Shown: positions 10,301 through 18,900 of the stretch, piece after piece
Numbering within the stretch: position 1 is the stretch's first letter
Layout of the letters: every line of letters starts with the position of its first letter
DNA from: Pontibacter ramchanderi
GTDB lineage: Bacteria > Bacteroidota > Bacteroidia > Cytophagales > Hymenobacteraceae
Assembly: GCF_002846395.1 (NCBI RefSeq)
Contig: NZ_PJMU01000001.1
Span: forward strand, 124,001 to 188,000
Length of the DNA: 64,000 nucleotides
Direction of reading: 5' to 3'
Translations under genes and position numbers: made by a program
The notes under the pieces: model-generated
The model's database searches: none
What the model was told of the DNA's origin: nothing
What the model saw: the letters and a program-made list of their open reading frames with translations, nothing else

Positions 10301-11379
10301 GCAACCAGAAGCAGGTCTCATTCAGCGTGAAGGGAGCGGAGCAGGGCGCTACCTATTTCTATACCATGGGCAGCGACAAGGGCGGCTCCAGCCTGACAGG
10401 AACCGCCACTGCCACCACTACTTCTTTTACGGTAGAAAACCTGGATCTCAGCGGATTGCATGACGGTACCCTGACGCTCACCTTTTACCAGGTGGATGCC
10501 GCCGGAAATCGGGGAGCAGATGCCAGGGCGCAGGTTGTGAAAATGACCAAAAATATTGCGGCCGTCAACAACCTGGAGGCGATCAGTGTGCCTTTCCGCA
10601 CCGGTTTCGAAAACCTGCCACTGCCCACACAGGTAGGCGTGCGCTATACGAACGGCGAAGAAGAGAACCTGGATATAAAGTGGCAGCAAGGCAACTACAA
10701 CAGTCTGGAGGCAGGTGCCTATACCTTGAAAGGAGAGCTGGTGCTTAGCCCGAACGCAACTAACCAGGACAACCGCCTGGCAACCATCACGGTCACCGTA
10801 CGGCCGAATCAACCGCCGACGGCCATTGCCAGCAGCCAGAACTCCTTTAAACCCAATGCGGCTCCACAGGAGGTATTACTCACTTTCAGCACCACCGACC
10901 CGGACGACGAAACCCATACCTACACCCTGGTGAACGGGCAAGGTGCCGAGCACAACGACTACTTCGAGTTGAGAGACAACAAGCTATACCTGAAGTCAAC
11001 CAATGCGTTGTCGGGCATCCGCAACTTCCAGATCCGGGTGCGTACTACCGATCCCTACCAGAACAGTTTTGAACAGACCTTCACCCTCAACAAAGCGGTA
11101 TACCAGCCGGCCAACCCGATCAAACTGGTCAATGCCTTCTCGCCGGACGGTGACGGCGTGAACGATACCTGGACCGTGCCGGAGTTACGCTACTATGACG
11201 AGGTGAGTATCCAGGTGTTCGATCGCGGGGGCAGAAGACTGTTCTATACCACTAATCCGGAGCAGGGCTGGGATGGTCGTAGTCAGGACGGGCAGATCAA
11301 GGAGGGCTCTTATTTCTACATCATCGAGGTAAAGGACATTGACCTGGTGCAGAAAGGCGTGTTAACCGTACTTAAGTAA
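7372..11379 (+). CDS. Giant secreted SGNH hydrolase with FN3, Ig-like repeats and T9SS type B (CHU_C) sorting domain
   Basis: Predicted surface or secreted protein (1335 aa). Order: N-terminal signal/hydrophobic segment (about 15-35); fibronectin III-like domain (about 45-135); SGNH/GDSL hydrolase with GDSN at about 145-148 and the catalytic DxxH as DSLHP near 354; Ig-like domains (about 390-575); four bacterial Ig-like repeats of about 97 aa (about 575-965), each starting P-x-V-x-L/I-S and ending near AGNxNxAxN; further Ig/cadherin-like segments; and a gliding-motility-associated C-terminal domain from about 1253 (NAFSPDGDGVNDTW, then FDRGGR and GSYFYIIEV). That tail is the type IX secretion type B sorting signal. 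The next gene is the cognate PorP/SprF protein. Probable function: polysaccharide de-acylation at the cell surface, inferred from SGNH families. Confidence 0.88.
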   Translation: MNKIYSFVYREQTRLTIFLVLFLVSALTGSTSTAASNAFFATAPVGVKAQPSLVGAITLQWNTVTGATQYVVEQSLSANSGYEVLATVPVVSGKTIYTYRHTGLGYGERYFYRVKAVTGSGDSPWSSTVSATTHAQNKTFNIMPLGDSNTHGTRFSDTRPDAQRIAYRKQLYDLLMGASARFTYVGSERSGSAFLTNDQHAGFSGSRTGDIVSLLRTGSYRNQANELVTSGASGLYLDRFNPDVVLLHLGTNGGQYGVSDDDQTISEMGAILDEVDAYEARANKEVTIVLALIINRVRQENDPAAVEYTSRFNAKVAAMAENRIRAKSDRLLVVDMERDAGLIYRLANEGGDMDDSLHPSPSGYQKMANQWFKVLQPLLKPATASTSAPETTITQKPAEISKEKSPTFEFTSNKSPVYFEASLNDAAYEVVSSPYTLSNMPDGRYTLSVRAVDAAGRKDATPATHTWTIITEPPTPPTFTALTEDRGPVNNDRITSDNTIRLSGKAQNGVEVTVSEAERGELGKVKANDSGDWTFSYEGTALPAGVYSFTAIATDVAGTASKVSNAFVVTIDLTRPEVAISTESKAPVKEAFQVQFKFTEEVYGLTAGDIAVTGATLSDLKEVSKSTYTATLTPPANAQGNMAISLAADKTTDLAGNPNTASNKLELAYDLKRPKVVLSSEAPQLVKAPFTVKFTFDEAVTGFAAADITVKNGTAGNLQSESATVYTAVISPSADGEVVVSLAENKANDAAGNGNEAAAELKRLYDVAPPTVTLATSAGDLTNAAIPVTVTFSEPVTGLALNSFTVTNGKLSNLQKTGDVSYTLVLTPEKDGEVTLQLTAAKVEDQAGNGNTASNMLKRQFDATAPSVVLSTEAPDLTNEPFSVRFQFSEAVAGFAAEDVTVTNGTASGFTKTGDMIYSAQIRPSADGEVRVLVAAGKAHDAAGNPNTASNTLRIGYDGTAPSGYAVAFGTDKVDHSNQKQVSFSVKGAEQGATYFYTMGSDKGGSSLTGTATATTTSFTVENLDLSGLHDGTLTLTFYQVDAAGNRGADARAQVVKMTKNIAAVNNLEAISVPFRTGFENLPLPTQVGVRYTNGEEENLDIKWQQGNYNSLEAGAYTLKGELVLSPNATNQDNRLATITVTVRPNQPPTAIASSQNSFKPNAAPQEVLLTFSTTDPDDETHTYTLVNGQGAEHNDYFELRDNKLYLKSTNALSGIRNFQIRVRTTDPYQNSFEQTFTLNKAVYQPANPIKLVNAFSPDGDGVNDTWTVPELRYYDEVSIQVFDRGGRRLFYTTNPEQGWDGRSQDGQIKEGSYFYIIEVKDIDLVQKGVLTVLK

Positions 11380-11385
11380 GCTTAC

Positions 11386-12381
11386 ATGAACAGATTATAT
11401 ATAACCGCATTCTTATTATTGACCATAACGGGGCTGCAGGCGCAGAACCGCAAGTTCATCAGTAATTTTTCAGCCTACCAGCACTACTACAACCCCGCGC
11501 TGACCGGCAATGAGGGCACGATGCTCAAAACATATTACCGCAACCAGTGGACGGGTTTTGAAGATGCGCCCAAAACGCTTTTCTTCTCTGGCGAGCTGGA
11601 CCTGGCGGACTTGCGCAGCACCACCGACCGCACGCGCCACTACCAGTTCCGCGACACACGCAGCAACTACACAGGCGCCCGCCACGCCTTTGGCCTGATC
11701 GCTTTCCAGGAGCGCTTTGGTCCTACGAGAGAAACGCAGGTGGGCTTGAACTATGGCACGGGCGTCAGGCTTTCGCAGTCACTCAGTCTGCGGTTTGGCA
11801 CCTCGCTCACTTATAACAATTTCCGGCTCGACGGCAGCAGCTTAGTGGTGGACAACACCGGCGACCCGCGCTTTCAGCATGTGATGAATAACCAGAATAG
11901 CATGGGCAAGTTCGATTTCAACCTTGGTTTTGCGCTTGCCTCTGCCAACTATTACCTGGGTTACGCCATGCAGGACATCACGGCGGGCCATTTTTTGAAG
12001 AGCGGCGATAGCTTTATGAAGGATGTGTACACGCGCAAGCACATTGCGCAGGCTGGTTTCCGAACTGACTTTGATAATCGGTATGGATTGATCGTGAACG
12101 GGCTCTACCATTACGACGAACAGCTGAAGGGTACCGTGGAGGGGCAGGCAAAAGTGGTATACGACGGGCTGTTATGGGCAGGAGCGGGTTACCGCAACGA
12201 TCGGGCCTTTCATGTGGCCGCAGGCCTGCACTACCGCCAGCTCCGCATCAACTACGCCTACGAGAGTCCCATCAAAGAGGCCCGCTCCATTAGCCGGTCT
12301 ACCAACGAGATCGGGCTCGCTTATACCTTGCGCCCACTGGGCACTGACCGAGCGGGTAGCACCGGGCTTCTTTTCTGGTAG
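11386..12381 (+). CDS. PorP/SprF family type IX secretion system membrane protein
   Basis: Outer-membrane protein (331 aa) with a cleavable signal peptide ending near LQA-QN. The N-terminal FSAYQHYYNPALTGNEG segment is diagnostic of PorP/SprF, followed by alternating beta-barrel-like strands ending in LLFW with a terminal aromatic residue. It begins 6 bases after the CHU_C-tailed cargo gene. Such adjacent pairs are common in Bacteroidota, where the PorP/SprF homologue is thought to anchor or help export its type B cargo. It is an accessory paralogue, not evidence for the core T9SS genes here. Confidence 0.92.
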   Translation: MNRLYITAFLLLTITGLQAQNRKFISNFSAYQHYYNPALTGNEGTMLKTYYRNQWTGFEDAPKTLFFSGELDLADLRSTTDRTRHYQFRDTRSNYTGARHAFGLIAFQERFGPTRETQVGLNYGTGVRLSQSLSLRFGTSLTYNNFRLDGSSLVVDNTGDPRFQHVMNNQNSMGKFDFNLGFALASANYYLGYAMQDITAGHFLKSGDSFMKDVYTRKHIAQAGFRTDFDNRYGLIVNGLYHYDEQLKGTVEGQAKVVYDGLLWAGAGYRNDRAFHVAAGLHYRQLRINYAYESPIKEARSISRSTNEIGLAYTLRPLGTDRAGSTGLLFW

Positions 12382-12384
12382 CCT

Positions 12385-13635
12385 TTACCCGATATGAGAG
12401 ACCGTTCCGATCGGGATGAACAATTCGAAAGCAGACCCCTGGCCAGGCGTACTCTTAATTTGCATGGTACCATGAAGGCTCTTGAGCAATTGGCGCACCA
12501 GTTGCAACCCCATTCCGTAGCCGGCTTCGCCCAGTGTGCCGGAGGTGCTCGGCGCCTGCCCCAAAACCATGGCATCCACCTGCTCCTGACTCAGGCCTAT
12601 ACCTGTGTCCTGCACCACGATGCGCAGCACACGGTTGTTTTGCGACAGCGTCAGGTCCAGGTGCACGGTAACTTCGCCTAAGGGAGGCGTGAACTTCAGC
12701 GCATTGGAAACCAGGTTGACGACAATCTGCATCAGCTTGGTTTTCGTGAAGGTGATGTCACCCAGCTTTTCATTGATGTGCACGGTAAAGCCAATGGCTT
12801 TTTCGGATGCCTGCGGCTGAAACAGCTGCTCCAGCGCTTCTTTGAACGCCGATAGCGTAATGCCGTTCTGGATGGTTGACTGGTTGGTGGCTTGTTGAGT
12901 GGGACGAAGGATCTCGTCAGCCAGGGCCAGCAGCGAAGTGGCGCTTTTGTGTACCATCTGGCTTATTTTGAGGATTTCCTCAGATCCACTTTTGCCTTCT
13001 TTTTGTATTAACCGCTGCGCTAAGCCCATAATGCCGCCAATTGGTCCGCGCACATCGTGGGCCACGCGCTTGTTCATTGCTCTGGCCTCGGTCAGTTCGC
13101 TCCGCAACTGGCGCACCTCCTTTAGCAACACCAGCCGCTGTACAACCTCATGGGCCAGTGCCTTCAGCAACTCCACCTGTTCTTCTGAAAGCGTTACCTC
13201 GTCGGTGTCCATTACGCAGAGCGCACCAATGTTGTGGCCCTCCGGCGTACGTAGCGGTACCCCGAAATAATAGCGCAGCATGGGCCCGTCTTTAATGCCG
13301 GATAAATCCTTGAAGCGTTCATCTTCCTGCAGGTTTTTCACCTCTAAATGATCTGGCTCCAGAATCGTGTACTGGCAAACAGTATTTTCGCGGGGGCACT
13401 GCTCTGTCGGGAATCCATGGCTTGCCACCGTCCACTGCGTGTAGAGGTCGATCAAGTTGATCAGGGAGATTTGGGTACCTGTAACGCGGGCGGCTAAGGC
13501 GGTAAGTGTCTTAAACTCCTTTTCCAGGGCACTATAATCCAGGTCGAAAGACATCAGGTCGAGAACCCGTGCATTTTCGTTTCCCGAATAGGGCGCTTGC
13601 TGTGGAAGGGGTTGGTGCATGGAGGCAGTAGACAT
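12385..13635 (-). CDS. GAF-domain sensor histidine kinase
   Basis: Soluble two-component kinase (416 aa) without transmembrane helices. A GAF domain spans about 40-175, then a helical linker and a HisKA domain with phospho-acceptor His193 in AHDVRGPIGG, then an HATPase_c domain (about 290-415) with N-box NLVSNALKF, G1 box DTGIGL and G2 box GYGMGLQLV. Its stimulus is unknown; GAF domains sense small molecules, redox state or light. The start lies 12 bases beyond the haem A synthase stop, so the two may be cotranscribed. No response regulator is adjacent, and the 3' end converges on the PorP/SprF gene. Confidence 0.9.
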   Translation of the reverse strand: MSTASMHQPLPQQAPYSGNENARVLDLMSFDLDYSALEKEFKTLTALAARVTGTQISLINLIDLYTQWTVASHGFPTEQCPRENTVCQYTILEPDHLEVKNLQEDERFKDLSGIKDGPMLRYYFGVPLRTPEGHNIGALCVMDTDEVTLSEEQVELLKALAHEVVQRLVLLKEVRQLRSELTEARAMNKRVAHDVRGPIGGIMGLAQRLIQKEGKSGSEEILKISQMVHKSATSLLALADEILRPTQQATNQSTIQNGITLSAFKEALEQLFQPQASEKAIGFTVHINEKLGDITFTKTKLMQIVVNLVSNALKFTPPLGEVTVHLDLTLSQNNRVLRIVVQDTGIGLSQEQVDAMVLGQAPSTSGTLGEAGYGMGLQLVRQLLKSLHGTMQIKSTPGQGSAFELFIPIGTVSHIG

Positions 13636-13647
13636 GGATGCTATCGT

Positions 13648-14715
13648 TTAAACAAGTTGGTAGGGGGCAGAAGTTGCATGGGCCGCTTTGATCGGCGCAG
13701 GTTGGCGAAGTTGGTGCACGGCCAGCACGGCCAGGGAGAACAAGGCAACTGCCACCAGCTGGTGCAGCACGCCCAGGCTAACAGGCACTACGAGCAGCAG
13801 GGTGATAATACCCAGCACAACTTGCCCTATACCTGTGAGCAGCAGCAGATTGGTAAGCTGCCTGGCGCCGCGATGCGTGGATCGCTGCCTAACCTTATAC
13901 CACAGCGCCACAATGCCGGCAAGGGCCACCAAGGCAAACCAACGATGCAGAAACTGAACCGCCACGCCATTTTTGAAATAACCGAAGACCGGAACACCTT
14001 GCAGCGTCTCCGGAAAGAATTCTCCCTGCATCAGCGGCCAGGTATTGTAAGAGAAACCTGACTTCAGGCCAGCCACAAAAGCCCCCAGCACGATCTGCAC
14101 CAGCACTGCGCCCAGAACCAGCCACGACAAGGTATAGGCTGGCCGTTTTGTTGGGGCTTTGCCATGTGCTGGAGTCATCAGGTCGGCTACCGTCCAGAGG
14201 ATAACACCCACCAGGAACAGGGCCAGCGAGAGGTGCGCGGCCAGGCGGTAGTGGCTCACGTGCGGCATTTCGCTGAGGCCGCTCATCACCATCACCCAGC
14301 CCATCAGGCCTTGCGCCATACCTAGCAGCAGGATAAAAATTAGCCGCTTCACCAGCCAGGGCGCCAGCATTTTGCGGTACAGGAAGTAAAGGAAGGGTAC
14401 AATGAAAACCACACCAATGATGCGACCCAGCAGGCGGTGCAGGTACTCCCACATAAAGATCTGCTTGAAACCCGAGAGCGTCATGCCGAAATTGAGCTTC
14501 TGGTACTCCGGAAACTGCTTGTATTTGTCGAACATTACCAGCCACTCGCTTTCAGAAAGCGGGGGCAGCGTTCCCGAAATCAAATTCCACTCGGTAATGG
14601 AAAGGCCGGAGCCGGTGAGGCGGGTGATGCCGCCAATAATAACCATGGCCACCACCAGCACAATACCGCTGATGAGCCAGATGATAACAGGTAGAGATGC
14701 AGGCTGTTGTCGCAT
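13648..14715 (-). CDS. ctaA: Haem A synthase, COX15/CtaA family
   Basis: Membrane oxidoreductase (355 aa from the chosen ATG) converting haem O to haem A for cytochrome c oxidase. About eight hydrophobic helices carry the expected conserved histidines: EYLHRLLGR, HYRLAAHLSLALF, VQFLHRWFAL and VLHQLVAVALF. The family signature GGITRLTGSGLSITEW is near the N-terminus. I chose ATG at 14713-14715 (MRQQP); a GTG five codons upstream at 14730 is the alternative. The downstream neighbour is a histidine kinase. It implies an aa3-type oxidase elsewhere, consistent with the complex I locus in this window. Confidence 0.93.
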   Translation of the reverse strand: MRQQPASLPVIIWLISGIVLVVAMVIIGGITRLTGSGLSITEWNLISGTLPPLSESEWLVMFDKYKQFPEYQKLNFGMTLSGFKQIFMWEYLHRLLGRIIGVVFIVPFLYFLYRKMLAPWLVKRLIFILLLGMAQGLMGWVMVMSGLSEMPHVSHYRLAAHLSLALFLVGVILWTVADLMTPAHGKAPTKRPAYTLSWLVLGAVLVQIVLGAFVAGLKSGFSYNTWPLMQGEFFPETLQGVPVFGYFKNGVAVQFLHRWFALVALAGIVALWYKVRQRSTHRGARQLTNLLLLTGIGQVVLGIITLLLVVPVSLGVLHQLVAVALFSLAVLAVHQLRQPAPIKAAHATSAPYQLV

Positions 14716-14790
14716 AACATGGAAAAGCACAAATATCCATGTTTTTAGCCTGCTACAAGATGATAATTGTCACCTTTTTAAAATAAACAC

Positions 14791-15249
14791 CTACGTATTT
14801 CGCACTGTGTTTAATATTTCGGTGGGGGAGCTCTTGGGTGATATGGAATCGAAATCGCCCCGTAATGCCTTCAGGGCATAGCGTTCCTCATCTATTTCGC
14901 GACGACTGCGGATGCCGAGCGCCCGCATGATGGGCAGGGGAGGGCACCAGCCCTGCAGCCCGTGCTGCAGCAGGAACATGCTCACGATGCCCGGCAAAAT
15001 AAACCAGCGCTTGTTCACAAAAGCGCCCAGCAAGGTGCCAGACAGGGCAAGGGTAGAGGCGTTTACTTCCAGTGTGCGCTCAATGCTCCATTCCTGGTCG
15101 AGTTCGCGGATGCGCTCGGATATCTCCTCGTAGCTTCGTCCTTTGTAGCGGGCAATGCTGTGGCGGATGGAGTTGTCGATCTGCTCGTTTATTGAATCAG
15201 CAGTGCTCTCGCGCACGCGTCCCTGTTCTTCCTGTTCTGTTGTTGTCAT
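14791..15249 (-). CDS. DUF2892 membrane protein
   Basis: Small membrane protein (152 aa). An N-terminal charged, probably helical region (about 1-60) is followed by two hydrophobic segments (LALSGTLLGAFVN and LPGIVSMFLLQHGLQGW) matching the DUF2892/inner-membrane YgaP-like pattern, with the typical PPLPIMRALGIRSRREIDEERYALK tail. Function is unknown; relatives often sit with rhodanese or stress genes. It is divergent from the HYC_CC_PP/copper cluster and upstream of haem A synthase. Confidence 0.75.
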   Translation of the reverse strand: MTTTEQEEQGRVRESTADSINEQIDNSIRHSIARYKGRSYEEISERIRELDQEWSIERTLEVNASTLALSGTLLGAFVNKRWFILPGIVSMFLLQHGLQGWCPPLPIMRALGIRSRREIDEERYALKALRGDFDSISPKSSPTEILNTVRNT

Positions 15250-15425
15250 CTGTGTGTTGCCGTAGTTATCTTACTATAGTGCTATACGTCGTTGCATGAA
15301 TACTTAGTTGTGCCTTAGGGGAATCATGTCGCGGGGAAGGTGCGTTTTAGCGTAAATCGGCGGCCTTTCGTCGTTTTTCGTAAGCTTTTATGGAAAATCT
15401 GTAAACACCTCTCGCTTTTACTGAC

Positions 15426-15433
15426 TACTTTTG
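15426..15433 (+). promoter_or_regulatory. Possible -7 promoter element of the copper-efflux cluster
   Basis: An exact match to the Bacteroidota -7 consensus TAnnTTTG (TACTTTTG) lies 41 bases before the HYC_CC_PP start. I do not see a well-spaced -33 TTG, so this is tentative. Confidence 0.3.
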
Positions 15434-15474
15434 CGAAAGAAATCTTATCTTCGTCTGAACGGACGTACCTGAAC

Positions 15475-15894
15475 ATGAGCCTGATTCGCACCATACTGAC
15501 CCTGACACTGGCCCTGCTGGTTGTTTTCTCCTCGGTGGGGATGACGATCACGCGCCATCTGTGCGCGGGTGAGCTGATGGCCACGTCCTTCTTCACGCAC
15601 AGCGCCGCCTGTGAGATGGAGAAACAGCGCGAAAGCCTGCCTGACTGCCACAAACCTGCTGCGGAAGACGATTGCTGCCAGGACCAGACCGTGGTGCTGG
15701 AGGTAGAGGACGAGCAGCAAGTCAGCCCGACATTCAAGCTCTCCGTTCCGGACATGACCTTTATCGCGGCCTTCGCTACGGTATGGTCAGTGCTTTTCGA
15801 ACGCTACGAGCCGGCCCATACCTTCGTACCGGACTACGGACCGCCTTTGCTTTCCCAGGACATCCCTGTGCTCGTGCAATCCTTTCTTCTATAA
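15475..15894 (+). CDS. HYC_CC_PP family small secreted/membrane protein
   Basis: Small protein (139 aa) starting at the ATG at 15475 (MSLIRTILTL), with an N-terminal hydrophobic segment. It matches the Bacteroidota HYC_CC_PP pattern: an early H-x-C (here HLC in ITRHLCAG), a central CC pair (DDCCQD) and a C-terminal PP (YGPPLLSQDIPVLVQSFLL). Extra cysteines (SAACEMEK, LPDCHKP) make it thiol-rich. Family function is unknown, but members regularly sit beside Cus-type efflux genes, as here (101 bases before cusA). A role in metal sensing or binding in the envelope is inferred from that context. The open frame extends upstream to 15340, but the hydrophobic start favours 15475. Confidence 0.8.
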   Translation: MSLIRTILTLTLALLVVFSSVGMTITRHLCAGELMATSFFTHSAACEMEKQRESLPDCHKPAAEDDCCQDQTVVLEVEDEQQVSPTFKLSVPDMTFIAAFATVWSVLFERYEPAHTFVPDYGPPLLSQDIPVLVQSFLL

Positions 15895-15995
15895 ACCTGC
15901 TCTTTCGATGATGCCCGGCCTTTCAGGTCAGGTATAGCTATTGGTATTTCCTTCCGCGAAAATGCCATTTCATTTTGCATTCAATCGAAAAGAGC

Positions 15996-18900
15996 ATGTT
16001 AAACAGCATAATCAAATTCTTTCTGGAACAGAAGCTGGTCACCGTCCTGCTACTGCTCCTTATTGTGGGCTGGGGTATTATCACAGCGCCTTTCAACTGG
16101 AACGTAAGCTTCCTACCCCGCGACCCCGTGCCCGTCGATGCCATCCCTGACATCGGCGAAAACCAACAGATCATTTTTACCGAATGGATGGGCCGCTCTC
16201 CGCAAGACGTAGAGGATCAGATCACCTATCCGTTGACAACCTCCCTTCTAGGTATGCCGGGGGTGAAGACCATTCGTTCTACCTCCATGTTCGGCTTCTC
16301 AAGCATCTACGTCATTTTTGAAGATGACGTGGAGTACTACTGGAGCCGTTCCCGCATCCTTGAAAAACTCAACTCGCTGCCCGCAGACCTACTGCCCGCT
16401 GAGACCACGCCCAAGCTGGGGCCGGATGCCACGGCCTTGGGTCAGGTATACTGGTATACCCTGGAGGGGCGCGACGAAGAAGGCAAGCCGGCCGGTGGCT
16501 GGGATATGCACGAGCTGCGCAGCATCCAGGACTTTTATGTGAAGTATGCCCTGGCCGGTGCCCAGGGTGTGGCCGAAGTAGCCTCGGTGGGCGGTTATAT
16601 AAAAGAGTACCAGGTAGACCTCGACCCGGTGGCCATGAAAGCCAACAATGTGTCGATGATGGAAGTGATGAGCGCCCTTCAAAACAGCAACCAGGAGGTG
16701 GGCGCCAGCACCGTGGAGATCAACCAGATTGAGTACCTGGTGCGCGGGCTGGGTTATGTGAAAGAGATAGGTGACATCGAGAATGCCACCGTGCGCGTGG
16801 CCAACAACGTACCCATCCGCATCCGCGACATCGGGCGGGTGAACATCGGCCCTGCCGACCGCTCCATGTTGGGCGTACTCGACAAGAGCGGCGCCGAGGC
16901 GGTGGGCGGTGTTGTAATTGCTAGGTATGGCGACAACCCGCTGGCCGTGATCAACAACGTCAAAGAAAAGCTCGATGAGATCGCCGCCGGCCTGCCATCC
17001 AAAAAACTCGCCGACGGACGCACTTCGAAAGTGACGATCGTGCCGTTCTATGACCGCACGCAGCTGATCAACGAGACACTGGGCACGCTCAACTCAGCCA
17101 TCATCCTGCAAATCCTGATCACCGTGATCGTGATCATCGTGATGGTATACAACCTGCGGGCTTCCCTGCTGATCTCGGCGCTGTTGCCGCTGGCTGTGCT
17201 GATGACCTTTATTTTGATGAAATACTTTGGGGTGGACGCCAACATTGTGGCGCTCTCAGGTATAGCCATCGCCATCGGCACCATGGTCGACCTGGGTATT
17301 ATCCTCAACGAGAACATCCTGCGGCACATGGAAGAGGCGCCGCCAGGACAATCGCTACTCAAGACTGTGTACAACGCCACCACAGAGGTGGCCACTGCTA
17401 TTCTCACGGCCGTTTCGACCACTATCATTTCGTTTATGCCGGTGTTCACACTGGAGGCGGCTGAGGGCAAACTATTTGGTCCGCTGGCCTATACCAAGAC
17501 TTTTGCCCTGGTGGCCTCGTTGATCTTCACCATTTTGATCATGCCGGCCTTTGCGCACAGCATATTCGGTTTAAGGTCGCGCAATGTAGCCTGGAGTAAA
17601 ATCCTGAACTGGGGCCTCGTTGTGCTGGGGATTGTAGCGCTATTCATCCTGCCTTTGGCGGGTATAACCCTGATCCTGATAGCGGCGAACAACCTGCTCA
17701 ATTACTACCAGCCGGAGCGGTTCGGCCGATATCACAGCCTGGTTATGGTAGGTATAGCGGTGCTGGCGGTGTCGTGGCTGTTGGCTACGGAGTGGGTGCC
17801 ATTGGGCGTCTCCGTTAGCTACTTCGTCAACTTTATCTTCATCCTGTTGATCATCGGCCTGGTGCTGGGCTTTTTCTCGTTCTTCATTCGGGTTTATCCG
17901 CGCGTGCTGGCCTGGTGTCTCGCTAACAAAGGCACTTTCCTGCTTATTCCGGCTTTTATTATGCTCCTGGGCCTTAACATCTGGATTGGCTTTAACGGGG
18001 TGTTCGGCTGGGTGGCAACCGGTTTCGACAAAGTGGGGGTGAATGTACGCACATCCGCGCCCTGGAGCAGCATGGTGCATACCTTTCCGGGTATGGGCAA
18101 GGAGTTCATGCCCTCGCTTGACGAGGGGGCTTTTTTGCTCATGCCGACTTCGATGCCACACACCGGCGTGGAGGCCAACAAACGCTACCTGCAACAACTC
18201 GACATGCTCATTACCGCCATACCTGAGGTGGAGATGGTGGTAGGCAAAGCCGGTCGTGCCGAAACCGCGCTGGACCCGGCCCCGATGTCGATGTACGAGA
18301 ACGTGATCCAGTACAAGTCCGAGTACATCACCGACGCCAACGGGTACAAGGTCCGCTTTAGAGTAGACGACGAGGGCAACTTCGTTCGCGACGCAAAAGG
18401 CAACCTGATCGAAGACGACCGGGGCGAGTACTTCCGCCAGTGGCGCGACCATATTCGCACGCCAGATGATATCTGGAACGAAATTGTGGCGGTTGCCGAA
18501 CTGCCGGGCGTTACTTCCGCGCCAAAGCTGCAACCGATCGAAACCCGACTGGTGATGCTGCAGACCGGTATGCGCGCGCCGATGGGCGTGAAGGTATACG
18601 GCCCGGACTTGCAGACCATCGAGGACTTCAGCATGCAGATGGAACGTCTGCTCAAAGAAGTACCCTCTGTGAAGCCGGAAGCAGTGTACGCAGACCGCTC
18701 TCTGGGCAAGCCGTACATGGAAATAGACCTGGACCGCCGCGCCATGGGCCGCTATGGGCTGAATGTGGCCGATGTGCAGGAGTACATTGAGGTGGCGATG
18801 GGTGGTATGGCCCTGACCACGACCGTGGAGGGCCGTGAACGCTATTCCATCCGGGCACGCTACGCCCGCGAGTACCGCAACGATCCGGAGTCCGTGAGTC

